Shown here: positions 1-10,929 of the stretch, in pieces
Layout of the letters: each line of letters opens with the position of its first letter
How positions within the stretch are numbered: the first letter of the stretch is position 1
Origin: Gymnothorax reevesii
Taxonomy: Eukaryota; Chordata; Actinopteri; Anguilliformes; Muraenidae
Length of the DNA stretch: 64,000 nt
Direction of reading: 5' to 3'
NCBI GenBank assembly: GCA_029721435.1
Contig: CM056573.1
Coordinates: forward strand, 154,401,947 to 154,465,946
Notes under the pieces: generated by a model
Databases searched by the model: none
The model's input: the letters and a program-made list of their open reading frames with translations, nothing else
Told to the model about the DNA's origin: nothing
Position numbers and translations under genes: made by a program

Positions 1-1640
1 TTATGACACCTATCGATTCTGGTTGCCATGGCAACAGTATTGGCCGAATAATATGCAAATTAGTGGCAAAACATGGAGTTTTTTTTGTGGAAGCTGTACA
101 GGCTGCAGTTTTTGACCGATTACTTTCATATTTAGTATGGACATGTGTTACACTTCACTTATGACACCCATCAATTTTTGTTGCCATGGTGACAGAATTG
201 GCTGAATAATGTGCAAATTTGTGCTGACACATACACTCCTCCTTGTGGACGCTGTACAGGCTGTAATTTTTGGGCTGATTACTTTCATATTTGTTATGGA
301 AATGTGATATACTTCACTTATAACAACTATCGATTCTGGTTGCCGTGGCAACAGTATTGGCCGAATAATATGCAAATTAGTGGCAAAACATAAAGATTTC
401 TTTGTGGAAGCAGTACAGGCTGCAGTTTTTGACCGATTACTTTCATATTTGGTATGCACATGTGTTACACTTCACTTATGACACCCATCAATTTTTGTTG
501 CCATGGCAACAGAATTGGGTGAAAAATGTGCAAATTTGTGCTGACACATACACTCCTCCTTGTGGATGCTGTTCAGGCTGTAATTTTTGGATTGATTACT
601 TTCATGTTTGTTATGGAGATGTGATATACTTCACTTATAACACCTATCGATTTCAGTTGCCATGGCGACAATATTGGCTGAATAATATGCAAATAAGTGG
701 CAAAACATAGAGATTTCTTTGTGGAAGCAGTACCGGCTGCAGTTTTTAACCGATTACATTCATATTTGGTATGCACATGTGTTACACTTCACTTATGACA
801 CCCATCAATTTTTGTTGCCATGGCGACAGAATTGGCTGAATAATGTGCAAATTTGTGCTGACACATACACTCTTCCTTGTGGACGCTCTACAGGCTGTAA
901 TTTTTGGACTGATTACTTTCATGTTTGTTATGGAAATGTGATATACTTCACTTATAAGACCTATCGATTTCAGTTACCATGGGGACAGTATTGGCTGAAT
1001 AATATGCAAATTAGTGGCAAAACATAGAGATTTCTTTGTGGAAGCAGTACCAGCTGCAGTTTTTAACCGATTACTTTCATATTTGGTATGGACATGTGTT
1101 ACACTTCACTTATGACACCCATCAATTTTTGTTGCCATGGCGACAGAATTGGCTGAATAATGTGCAAATTTGTGCTGACACATACACTCTTCCTTGTGGA
1201 TGCTGTACAGGCTGTAATTTTTGGACTGATTACTTTCATATTTGTTATGGAAATGTGATATACTTCACTTATAACACCTATCGATTTCAGTTGCCATGGC
1301 GACAATATTGGCTGAATAATATGCAAATTAGTGGCAAACATAGAGATTTCTTTGTGGAAGCAGTACCGGCTGCAGTTTTTAACCGATTACTTTCATATTT
1401 GGTATGGACATGTGTTACGCTTCACTTATGACACCCATCAATTTTTGTTGCCATGGCCACAGAATTGGCTGAATAATGTGCAAATTTGTGCTGATATATA
1501 CACTCTTCCTTGTGGACACTGTACAGGCTGTAATTTTTGGACTGATTACTTTCATATTTGTTATGGAAATGTGATATTCTTCACTTATAACATCAATCGA
1601 TTTCAGTTGCCATGGCGACAGTATTGGCTGAATAATGCGC
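1..1640. repeat. 317-bp dimeric satellite array
   Basis: Five successive copies of the marker TAGTGGCAAA start at 61, 378, 695 (as AAGTGG), 1012 and 1329, a constant spacing of 317 bp. Each unit is a dimer of two diverged halves of about 159 and 158 bp: ACTTCACTTAT occurs at 152, 311 and 469. Both halves share GTTGCCATGGC, TTGGCTGAATAATRTGCAAAT and ATTACTTTCATATTTG blocks. The array runs off the left edge. Open frames of about 100 codons recur at the same spacing in each unit; they are a by-product of the repeat and 317 is not a multiple of three, so no protein is claimed. Confidence 0.95.
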
Positions 1641-1795
1641 AAAAAAGGGAAGAAGCAGGCTTTCGGAGGCAAAACCCATTCAGTCGCAGCTGACCGGACT
1701 GTCTAGCTTTTATCTCCAATAGAATAGGGTTCGGCCCTGTTCACGCTCGTCATCTGTGCTGCTGCCGCCGCTTCCGTAAATACTTCCTTATGGAT
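1634..1795 (+). mobile_element. End of the satellite-bearing interspersed element
   Basis: The last satellite unit runs into GCGCAAAAAAGGGA, then GACCGGACTGTCTAG and a T-rich stretch. The same join is present at 2880-2960 and, reverse complemented, at 33908-34000. It is followed by a stretch (GCTGCTGCCGCCGCTTCC then TAAATACTTCCTT) that matches, in reverse complement, the far side of the 34-kb copy. So the 158-bp units lie inside a dispersed element with defined ends. Its superfamily was not recognised. Confidence 0.6.
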
Positions 1796-1825
1796 GGACT
1801 ATTATACGTCCTTTTAAAGCACGAG

Positions 1826-2724
1826 AAGGGGAGACCGGGTCTAGTTTTTACACGTCCAAGTTGTTGCATTCTAAATGGTTCCGATAATAAGACACAGACG
1901 GCGCTCTAATTTTTCCTGCGGCTCCGCGAAGGTGACCCGCGTCTTCACATGGCAGAAGGATGTACGTTGAAAGTCGCAGGTTAATGTTTCAGAAAAATGC
2001 TCAAAAAAGTAACTTTCTTGGTGAGTGGGAGATTTTGATTCACATAAATTGTAATTGATACATACTCAAGATTTTCTGGATTATGAGAGAGGAAGACATT
2101 AGCCACTGTGTCATGACACATCCATGTAAAGATTGCACTGGAACATTTCAAAATGTTGGCACAATGGCCAAGGGTTGCTGATGGCCTAGTTGATACACCC
2201 AGGTTGTTACAGTAAGACCTTGCCCTAAAGCCTGTAACAACTTGGGCAAGATCAAGTTACCTCGCTGAATGACTTTCTACCTTTTTGTATTTCAGAAAGA
2301 TGCCTTGAAATTACGAATGAAAAACGAAACATGGCAAAGGCATTAGAGAATGACTCAAGAGGTTCCTTAATGTGGCTTTGTGGGATAACAGTACCAAGGC
2401 ATCCCCCCTTAACTTGCCTACTTAAGTGGGAAACACATCTCACTTAAGCAAATTCTGAGTGTAACAAAATGCCCCACGACCTGCAACAAACTACCCCTCC
2501 AGTAACAAATAACCCCATATATGGGGGAGTTTGTTGCAGGTGACAGGGGTCTATATTTTCCTCACCAGCATTACGCATGCACTGAATATAGGGGTTGCTG
2601 CGGATCAGACATGTAGTCTAATAAACTTTCTATCTGGACTGTGCATATTGATAACTAAAACCTGATAATGTCAATTCTACAGCCGTTAAAATAAAAAGTG
2701 TAACAATTAGACCCGGTCTCCCTT
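1826..2724. mobile_element. Non-autonomous TIR element rich in hairpins
   Basis: The left end reads AAGGGGAGACCGGGTCTAG. The right end, reverse complemented, reads AAGGGAGACCGGGTCTAA, giving terminal inverted repeats of about 20 bp. No transposase-like frame lies between them. Two internal hairpins are clear. One pairs 2198-2212 (CCCAGGTTGTTACAG) with 2232-2246. The other pairs 2481-2497 (CTGCAACAAACTACCCC) with 2523-2539. Both stems carry variants of TTGTTRCAG. A clear target-site duplication was not found, so the superfamily is open. Confidence 0.6.
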
Positions 2725-2828
2725 ACTTCCTGGTGGTCTGTGTGGATCTCTGTGTTTGTATTGTTTCTGTGCTGCTTGTTCTCTCCCTGGCTGTTGCACT
2801 TGGCCTCTCTATTTTACCATCCATTACA

Positions 2829-2960
2829 GATGATACTTCACTTATAACACCTATCGGTTTTGGTTGCCATGGCGGCAGTTCTGGCTTAATAATGCGCAAA
2901 AAAGGGACTCGGTCGAAGCCGACCGGACTGTCTAGTTTTTATTTCCAGTAGAATAGGCCC
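2829..2960 (+). mobile_element. Fragment of the satellite-bearing element
   Basis: It holds part of one 158-bp half-unit (ACTTCACTTATAACACCTAT, GGTTGCCATGGC), then the conserved end GCGCAAAAAAGGGA, CCGACCGGACTGTCTAG and a T-rich stretch, as at 1634-1735. Together with the array to the left it brackets the TIR element at 1826-2724. Confidence 0.7.
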
Positions 2961-3829
2961 CTGCCCTGTTCTGCAGTGCGCATACATGCATATATGTATT
3001 CTTACTAGTTCAACTTCTTCACGTCTTGTCCAAATTCCAATAGTGATGCATGGAAAACAGAGAAATGAACAACATATTGTAAAATATACCACTAACTTAT
3101 TATGGACTTTGAATCCTCCGCTTTGAACCCTCAAATTTCCATAGAAAACTATTTCCTATAAAAAAGCAAAATACCTGAGTAAGTTACCTTCTCAAAAGAC
3201 AGCACAATTTGCAAATTATCTTTCAGTTGTAATAAATTGATTAAAGAAGTACTGAAGCCCAGAAAAAGGAAAAATCATCAATGACGCCCCTGCGTCCAGG
3301 AAAGGCTTTTTTTTTTTTTTTTTTGGTCGAGAAACGATTAAAAAAAGGCAGTACCAAAGGGCATTGGTATGTAAAATATTTGAGTTTTATTGAGCGCGCA
3401 ATAATACATTTAAAATTTTCAGCTCTTTAAAAAAAAGAAAGAAAGAAAGAAATTCACCGGAAAGGAGCGCAACTGGGCTTGTACGCGTGAGCGTTTGCAA
3501 CCTAAGCAGCTGTATAGGGTGCCGATAATAAGAAATGTCAAGAAAATCTTTTTCTGCGTATCTGAGATAACGTTCGACCACATGAGGGCGCCCAATAGCT
3601 AAATATTTTGCAATTCACTGCAGGGATTTAGACAAAATACAGTGGTCGAGGACGTGGACGGACATTAGCTCTCACGCTGAATTCTATTCCAAAAAGTGTC
3701 ACCCTCAGATGGCTCGCAGCCGAAGGCAACAGCGGCCTATCAGTGACTGCACAGAGAAATACCAGCCTGTGCATGAAATTACAGCTCACCGTCAAAGTTG
3801 AGCCAATTGAAGTTTACTGACCGACTTTT
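2961..3829. other. Unassigned intergenic sequence
   Basis: No gene or clear repeat family was recognised. It holds a poly-T run at about 3307-3324 and a short GAAA microsatellite at about 3433-3452. Confidence 0.5.
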
Positions 3830-5047
3830 CGTTTCATTATGCGCCAAATTTTCTCAATCGTTGAAAGATCAGGACTGCAGCCAGGCAGTTCAGCACATGG
3901 ACTCTTCTACTACGAAGCCATGCTGTTGTAATAGCTGCAGTATGTGGTTTTGCTTTGTCCTGCTGAAATACAAAAGGCCCTCCCTGAAATAGATGTCGTG
4001 TTAAGGGGAGCATATGTTGCTCTAAAAACTTTATATACCTGTCAGCATTCATGGTGCATTTTAAAGCATACTAGTGTCCCACACCATATGCATTAATGCA
4101 TCCTCATACCATCAGAGATGCTGGCTTTTGAGCTGAACGCTGATAATAGAAGGGGTGGTCTCTCCCCTCTTTAGCCCGGAGGACACAATGCCCATGATTT
4201 CCAACAAGAATGTCTAATTTGGACCCGTCTGACCACCTGACACTTTGCCACTTTGCTACAGACCATTTTAAATTAGCCTTGGCCCACAGAACACAGTGGC
4301 GCTTCTGGATTGTGCTCAACAATGGCTTCCTTTTGGCATGATAGAGTTTTAGGTGGCATCTGAGGATGGCACAGTGGACTGTGTTTACAGACAGTGGTTT
4401 CTTGAAGTATTCCTGGGCCCATTTAGTAATGTCAATGACAGAATCATGACGGTGAGTGATGCAGTGGCATCTGAAGATCAAGAGCATTCAGTAAAGGTCC
4501 TCGGCCTTGGCCTTCATGCACAGAGATTTTTCCAGTTTCTCTGAATCTTTTGATGATGTTATGCACTGTCGATGATGAGACCATCAAAGCCTTTGTAATT
4601 GACGTTGAAGATCATTATTTTTAAAGTATTCCACAATTTATTTATTTTTTTAAAAGCCTTCACAGGTAGGAGAGCCTCTGGCCATTTTACTGCTGAGAGA
4701 CTCAGCCTTTCTAAGACATCCCTTTTATAGCCAATCATGTTACACACCTGATGCCAGTTAACTTAATTACTTGCTTAATGTTCTTTCAGCAGATTTTCTT
4801 ATATATTAATTGCTTTTTCATTCCTTTTTTATCTGTGTCCCAACTTTTTTGAGATGTGTTGCAGCCAGAAAATTTGAAATCAGCTCATTTTGTGGATAAA
4901 AATGTAAAATGTCCCAGTTTCAACATTTGAAATGTTGTCACTGTTTTATTGTAAATAACATATTGGCTCATGTGACATGAAAGCCATTGCATTTAGTTTT
5001 TATTCAAAATGTACACCTCGTCCCAACTATTTCGGAAGTTGGCTGTA
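3830..5047 (-). mobile_element. Decayed Tc1-like transposon, copy A
   Basis: Minus-strand frames at 4104-4487 and 3837-4052 encode parts of a Tc1-type DD34E transposase: [12 protein letters not shown] (inter-domain region), WSDGSKLD (around the first catalytic Asp) and FQQDKAKPHTAA (second Asp). The frame is broken between them and the C-terminal part with the catalytic Glu is cut off near 3830. The right end has the family terminus, with CCCAACTATTTCGGAA near 5023. The copy is inactive. Confidence 0.9.
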
Positions 5048-5132
5048 TTTTTCAACCGACATGAAAGCCATTGAATTTTGTTTTTATTCAAAATGTACAC
5101 TTCGTCCCAACTATTTCGGAAATGAGCTGTAT
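5048..5132 (-). repeat. Second copy of the Tc1-like terminus
   Basis: GACATGAAAGCCATTG, then TTTTTATTCAAAATGTACAC and CCCAACTATTTCGGAA, repeats the terminus at about 4975-5040 with few changes, directly abutting it. This looks like a local duplication of the transposon end or a solo end from a second insertion. Confidence 0.8.
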
Positions 5133-5845
5133 GTTTCTACCTCCGAGAAGGTTTGAATAAATCGATAAAAAGTCCATCACCTGCTGTGCTGTAAGAACTA
5201 GGCCTACCCCGGGGTCATGATAATCACAGCTGACCCTCCAAACCCAGAAAAAAAAATCAGAGATAGCAAATGAATTTGGACGTTTCATTATTGGAAACTA
5301 TACATTTGCAAATACTCCGATTATTACACTTCCTACTGAGACACATAGGCTACACACGTGCCAGAAGTATATTCCAGACCATTTCAGAGAAAAAAATCAC
5401 GTGACGGAAACCTGCTGGCAAATTTTGCACGATTTTACCGCTAGTTCCGCACGGATATTATGCTGCATTCAGTAACGCGTCCGACGTGCCGTGTTTTCGA
5501 GACAAGACTGGTGAATTCCTTTCTTTTGACCTCACGACCTCACTGTCCGAATGATCCTTCCGCGTACCTTCGACTTAATTCACGACAAGACTCGTGTTTA
5601 CGAATGCAGCTTTAGACAATTAATTCATACAATCATATACAGCGTCGCTGGTGACCAACAGTTTATGTCAACTTTTAATTCCCCAATCGGGAACTCCTGG
5701 CAGGTGGAGCATGACTTTTTCAAAAACCCGTACGGGAGGTTTATTGAAGCATTAAACTGTCCATCATTTTTACATTTATAAAAGTACACTAAAACATTAA
5801 TGCATACGTTCTGATATCACACTTTAACTCGTGTAATCGGGAAGG
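5133..5845. other. Upstream sequence, moderately CpG-rich
   Basis: No repeat family or convincing coding frame was seen. CpG is more frequent here than in the surrounding AT-rich DNA, for example around 5440-5580. That fits, but does not prove, a region just upstream of a promoter. Confidence 0.4.
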
Positions 5846-5853
5846 GTATAAAA
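5846..5853 (+). promoter_or_regulatory. Candidate TATA box
   Basis: GGGTATAAAATAAC is a close TATA-box match, with a CT-rich stretch about 30 bp downstream where transcription could start. A CRE-like TACGTCAC follows near 5909. It is placed to drive the exons at 5878-5924 and 6203-6262. This is inference from sequence only. Confidence 0.4.
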
Positions 5854-5877
5854 TAACATTCTCTCCGTTCCAATGCT

Positions 5878-5924
5878 TCTGTCTCCGCTCTCAGTCTCGT
5901 AATTTAGCTACGTCACTTACCCAG
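5878..5924 (+). other. Candidate non-coding first exon (5' UTR)
   Basis: The segment starts about 30 bp after the TATA-like site and ends at CCCAG|GTGGGT, a reasonable splice donor at 5925. The next acceptor is at 6201-6202, giving an intron of about 280 bp. The start is only an estimate from TATA spacing. Confidence 0.3.
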
Positions 5925-6202
5925 GTGGGTCGGTAGGTGTAGGGAAGACGTAGTTTCGGTTTGGTTGCGTAATAATTCTTCCCTCGCTGATCCTAGACTT
6001 GCTAAAGCAGACACTCCGCAAACTGGATTTTGGCGTTTTGACGCAGGAACTTCAGAGTGCAAGTTCGAACAAGATTTTTTTTTTTTTAACTGAAGTGGGT
6101 TGCCTATGAACGAGCACCTGTTCCTCACATCCTAACATACTTGGGATCTAATAAGGGCGCTGCAAGTAGACATTTCCTGTACTTTTATTTGTTTGTCTCC
6201 AG

Positions 6203-6262
6203 TTGTCGGAATTTTGCTAATCTTAATCGCGGAGAATGAGTTCCGTCGCGTTTGATAATGGG
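6203..6262 (+). CDS. Candidate first coding exon, possibly of the SEA-domain gene
   Basis: The exon follows a pyrimidine-rich acceptor (TTTGTCTCCAG, AG at 6201-6202) and ends at a consensus donor, GTAAGT, at 6263. The ATG at 6236 opens nine codons, MSSVAFDNG, in phase 0. In-frame TAA codons lie upstream within the exon, so this would be the true start and the first 33 bases are 5' UTR. A short N-terminus before a long intron fits a type II membrane protein, and phase 0 matches the exon at 56123. The link across about 50 kb is inference; the exon could belong to another gene or be spurious. Confidence 0.35.
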
Positions 6263-6931
6263 GTAAGTTATTTGTCAACTCGCTCAAGTATTCATTCCCA
6301 CTCTTGTTTAAGTAGCCATCTTAATGGCCAAAATTATGTCCCACATTTTGCTCAATCATATATTTCTGATGGTGTTATTTCACTGCGGAAAAACGACATA
6401 TCGTTGTGTGGTTGTGATTTTGGCCTATGCGTTCTCATGACCGATGGAAATTTCAATTAATGTCTCTTCATGTGGGCAGAACTCTCCAGGCAACATTATT
6501 ATTAGGTTGTTGCGTGAAGTATGCTTCTTAATCCCTTAGGAAGACTGATGGCTTAAAATAGTCGTCCAGAAATTTGCGGAAGTGCCGAAAGGGGTTTCCT
6601 TGGAGTCGAACTTAAAATTCCTACGCGCTTACTTGGCCACCTTTAGAAACTGCATTTCCCTCCAGATTCCGTTTGCTATTAGGCCTACTTCTCGGGAATA
6701 ATAAATTGATGCAAGCCATGTTATAACTTATGTTTTCTTGACCCTCCTTATATTTTTGGTCCCTGTTTGCAAAATCTATTCGGCATTCCGCATTTTGTTT
6801 TAAATTTTGTGTTCGATTAACATTTTTTATGGATCTGCGCTCATAAGTATTTCCCAGCTGAACTAGTTACCTCCTAGTCCTCCAGGCATGGTCCACTGAG
6901 AACAAGTGTCTTTTTTAAGGATGCTCTTGTA
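6263..6931. other. Unassigned sequence, possible intron
   Basis: AT-rich sequence with no recognised gene or repeat. It would be the start of the large first intron if the gene model from 6236 is right. Confidence 0.4.
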
Positions 6932-7197
6932 CAGGGGTGGGCAACCCTGGGGCTGAGTGCCAGTGCCGTTTCTGGTTTTTGCTCCATTCAAACCTATAGC
7001 TGAATTACTGGATTGCTTTGAATAATTTGGTTTTAACAAACCTGTTATGTCCTCTAGAGCTTTCAGAGTTTCACCATTAAAAATATTCAGCAATTCACAC
7101 TTAGACTCAATAATCCATTAAACTCAGGAGGTCAAGCGTGGCTGGAACAAAAACCAGAAATGCATTGGTACTCCAGGACCGGGGTTGCCTAGAGACT
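6932..7197. mobile_element. hAT-like MITE
   Basis: The left end CAGGGGTGGGCAACCCTGG is typical of hAT termini. The right end, reverse complemented, gives GGCAACCCCGGTCCTGGAG, and both ends continue into matching TTTCTGGTTTTTG and TCCA blocks. The element is about 265 bp with no coding capacity. The outermost bases on the right are degraded, so the 8-bp duplication expected for hAT could not be confirmed. Confidence 0.7.
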
Positions 7198-8107
7198 GGC
7201 TAAAGCTGCGTAGAGAGAGATTGTAGATGTCAAAGCCAGCAATTAAGGACCTTGCTCGAGGGCCCAATGGCAGTTATCTGTTTGTGAACATGGGACTCCA
7301 CTTCATCTCTCCAGATACATCTCCATTCAGCATGTTTGCTGCCCACAAGGGGATGGAATCTGCAACTGGGCAGTTGCAAGGCAAACACCCTCAATTTTCT
7401 GCATTATTGTGTGGCACTCATCGGAGTTCATTTTGAGGCGCTTTCTGCCTTTTTTTTTTTTAATCCTGTTCTCCCACTCATGCTGGAAGAAAGCACTTTC
7501 GGCAAACATGAATTATAGAGTAATTTAGTTCAGATTTAACTTCCACTGCCTATGTTCAGGTTTGTTTTTCAGATGCACAAAAAACTGAGTCAAACAGGTC
7601 CTGAAATTCTTGGGACAAGGCACCCAAAACTACCTAAAAACTGTGTGGCAGGGCAGGAGAGTTCCTTGTACCAGGTCACCCCTTGTTCATCTTTAATGTA
7701 CAATAGAACTTCATGAAAGATGATGGCCTAATAAAGATGCTGAAAAAAAGGATAAATGATAATGAAATGTAGCTAATATATAGTAACAGTAAAGCAATTC
7801 TGACCTTTCTTGTATCTTTACACTTTTCTTTTGTAATCTTAAGATGCTTTTAATAAGCATATGGCACACTACAATGTAAAATAAATCCTCCAGGTGTTGA
7901 AACTCTTCAATTTTCAATTCTCATATATTTCTGATAAGTCTGACCAATCATTTTCTTCGGTCCGAATAAAATGATTTGCCGAGCTTCCTGTCTGTCATCC
8001 ATCGCCACACCCTGCCGCTGTCACCACTTGCGAGTTGCGGGCCTTTTTTTTTCTGGCAGAAGAAAAAACAACGCATTTGACTGTAAAAAAAACTGGCGCT
8101 GAAATGC
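7198..8107. other. Unassigned intergenic or intronic sequence
   Basis: No supported gene or repeat. Short frames on both strands have no recognisable domain. Homopolymer runs lie near 7450 and 8046. Confidence 0.4.
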
Positions 8108-8480
8108 TATAATTACGATAACGTTAATGGTAGTCCGTCAGACTACAAATTTAACTAAACGTTCTGAGGGCATTTTATCTTATACCACATATAGAATTGA
8201 ATATTATGTAATTACTGTTGGTTAGTTTTAACTTACCGGTGCCTCTGAATCTGACTCCATTGACCCGTTTCACTCTCCTACGAAACAAAATATTGTGAGT
8301 GGCGTGATGAAGTGTGCAACGCAAGTCAAACGGGTCAGTGGAGTCAGATTCAGAGGCACCGGTTAGTGAAAACTAACCAACAGTAATTACGTAATATTCA
8401 GTTCTATATGTGGTATAAAATAAAATGCTCTCGTAACGTTTAGTTATCTTTGTAGTCTGACAAACTACCGTATATTAGCT
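8108..8480. mobile_element. Fold-back (long inverted repeat) element
   Basis: Two arms of roughly 160 bp face each other across about 45-50 bp. The left arm contains CAGACTACAAATTTAACTAA, then ATACCACATATAGAATTGAA and GGTGCCTCTGAATCTGACTC. The right arm carries the reverse complements in reverse order, with GAGTCAGATTCAGAGGCACC near 8340. Identity between arms is high, so the element is fairly young. No coding capacity. Confidence 0.85.
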
Positions 8481-8755
8481 ATATTTATTTTTCTTCGTAT
8501 AAGTCTGGGAATCGGGGGGAAGAGGGTGGGACTTTGGAGGGAGGCGGAGTTGTTCATGTTCAAATTTTTTGTGCTGTGCGACATGCCAAAAAGGTAATAA
8601 TTGCTTTATTATAAAATCAAGTTAACTAAATCCAGGTATATACAGAGGTCAAAAATTAGCAAAGGCCATTATGAACAAAATTGAACAGTAATGTGCAAAT
8701 TCCAGTTAACATACATGGTTGTGGTTAAAAAAAAAAGTTGCAATATGAAGTGTTC
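8481..8755. other. Unassigned spacer
   Basis: AT-rich DNA between the fold-back element and the LINE remnant; nothing recognised. Confidence 0.4.
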
Positions 8756-10470
8756 AAAGTCACAATAAACTTTGAGTTGCAGGCTGTTGAGAGGCCTTGA
8801 ATAGCCCTCGGATTAAAACTATTCTCCAGTCTGCTGGGGTGAGAATGGATGCCCCGGCACAGCCTGCCAGATAGCAACAGGTTAGAGTTTGTGTACAGTA
8901 TGGATAGTGCCTTTGGTAATCCTTAAAGCCTTCCTGTGGCAGCATGTATGGTAGATGTCCTGCAGGGCTGGGAACTCTGTCAGTGAAGTATTTTGCAGTC
9001 CTTACAACCCTGCATAAAGCCTGAAAATGGTCTTTGGCAGTGCTGTGTTCAATCTAAATTGTGATGCAGCCTATTAAAATGGTCTTCATTATATTTTCAT
9101 GGAGGTTTGTGAGGATGACTGGCTGCACACTTTAGATTTAGAAAGAAGAGATGTTTGTGGGTGGATTTGACCACCTGGTCTGTGTGGGCAGACCAGGTGA
9201 GGTCATCTGAAACATGCACCCCAATGAACTTTAAACAGCTGAGCCTTTTTACAGGTTGTGTCCTAGCACCAATCAGCCAGAGCACTGACTTCCTCTCTGT
9301 AGACTGACTCATTGCTCTGAGCGATGGCTGTGTCATCAAAAAATTTAACAATAAGATATTTAATGTGCGATGCCACGCAATCGTGCATGAAGAAGAGCAG
9401 GCTGAGCATGCATCTCTAGGGGGTACCTATGTAGGAGATAACCATGGAAGAGGTGTAATCACAGAGTCTCACCATCTGGGGGCTTTCCTGCCGGGACATA
9501 ATACTGAATAAAATTGAGGCCAGTGGTACATGGCGATAGACATTGATGCAGGTGTTCGTGGCCACAGGGACAATGGTGGCCCTCTTGAAGCACGTTGGGA
9601 GGACAGACGGGTTGAGGGAGAGATATCACTGAAGGCCTCCACTATTTAGTCATTGTTGCCCCTAAAAGTTTTACCTGGAATGTGGTCTGGACCTGGTACC
9701 TTACGAGGGCTGATCTCTTTGAGAGATGACTTCCCATCAGCTTCAGTCAATGTTGGCAATATGTTTGGTTCGATAACTGTACTGCAGGGTGGTTGTTCTC
9801 CCTCTCAAACTGTGTGAAGAAGTTGGTCACTTTGTCTGCTAGTGAGGCAGAGGACTGGGCTTCAATGTTACCCCTCCCTTTGTGGTCTTTAGTCATCCTG
9901 AGTCCCCTTCTCTTGCCGTTGGGGTCAGAACCATGATGGCAAGACTCCACCTCAGGCCTGTAGGCCCTTTTTCCTCCTCTTGTTGCTTTCTGAAGGTCAT
10001 ACCTGGCCTTCATGAGTTATAAGCAACGGACCTGGCTCTCATTCCCCCGGGCTTCTGATTAGGTAAAAACCAGCCAGCCCTCTTGGGGAAGATGTCATTA
10101 GGCCTGTAATAAATGTAACTGGAGACCCTGTCTTGATACTCATTATCCTTTTGGAACATCAGCCAGTCTGTGGACTCAAAACGGTCCTGGGGAGTAACAG
10201 CTGCATCATCACTCCATTGATGGACCGTTCTCAGGTCTGGTCTGGCCTGTTAAAGTATTTTTCTGCAGGGAGTAACGCCAATACATTGCAGTTAGGGATA
10301 TCTAAGTGGAATTTTATCCATGCTTTAAGTTTGTCCATCTTATTATTGGTGGATTGTACATTAGGCAGTTTGATGGAAGAACAGGTTTGTAGTACCGATA
10401 ACAAGTTCACACAAGAACTGCAGCATGACAACCTAGTCTCTTCCTCCATCTTGTTTGCAAACAGCCCTCC
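8756..10470 (-). mobile_element. Decayed LINE (non-LTR retrotransposon) remnant
   Basis: Minus-strand translation gives successive parts of a LINE ORF2 as known from fish. At 10231-10449 there is an N-terminal endonuclease-like stretch (NVQSTNNKMDKLK). At 9747-10013 is the linker before the reverse transcriptase (MKARYDLQKA, FFTQFERENN). At 9097-9351 is the post-RT region (KFIGVHVSDDLTWSAHTDQ). At 8760-8945 is the C-terminal region (HPYCTQT-like, RLENSF-like). The frames are interrupted by stops and shifts, and most of the endonuclease and RT core is missing. It is a dead copy with large internal deletions. Confidence 0.8.
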
Positions 10471-10929
10471 CCATGGTATAAGAGCTCACTCCTGCCCTAG
10501 CTAGTACTCTGGTAAGTTTAATTAAAGTTTATGAAGTCCATGCAAAGTGATCATGTGATATCCAGCAATGTCTGATTGTATTGCATGAACCGAAAGGCAT
10601 CAGATGCAACAAAAAGCCAAAACGGAGCACAGAAAACTGGGTAGCAAGATGGCAAACTCATCAGTGTGGCCGTCCTTCTGGTGCATTCGCCTCTCTTGGT
10701 ATGACTCTACTAAAATGCTTTTAAAAATTTCTTACTCTGTATAGGGCTCCCCTAAAGTAAGTATTAATGTAATTATACAAATGGCTGTTCTGCATGATGC
10801 AGTCAAAGTTCAGACCTCAAAATGGTTGGGACAGTGTGTAAAATGTTAACTCAATTAGTGGTTTGCTTTGCAATGAGTAGCAACCAGTAAGATTTATTTT
10901 TAATTTTTAGTTAATGTCCACTATTTCTA
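10471..10929. other. Unassigned spacer
   Basis: No gene or repeat family recognised between the LINE remnant and the Tc1-like copy B. Confidence 0.4.

Noticed and set aside
1..1640. CRISPR-like array
   Set aside because: Repeats are 317 bp with no unique spacers and the genome is eukaryotic.
1..1693. Series of 60-130 codon frames with repeated sequence
   Set aside because: By-products of the 317-bp satellite; the frame changes from unit to unit since 317 is not a multiple of three.
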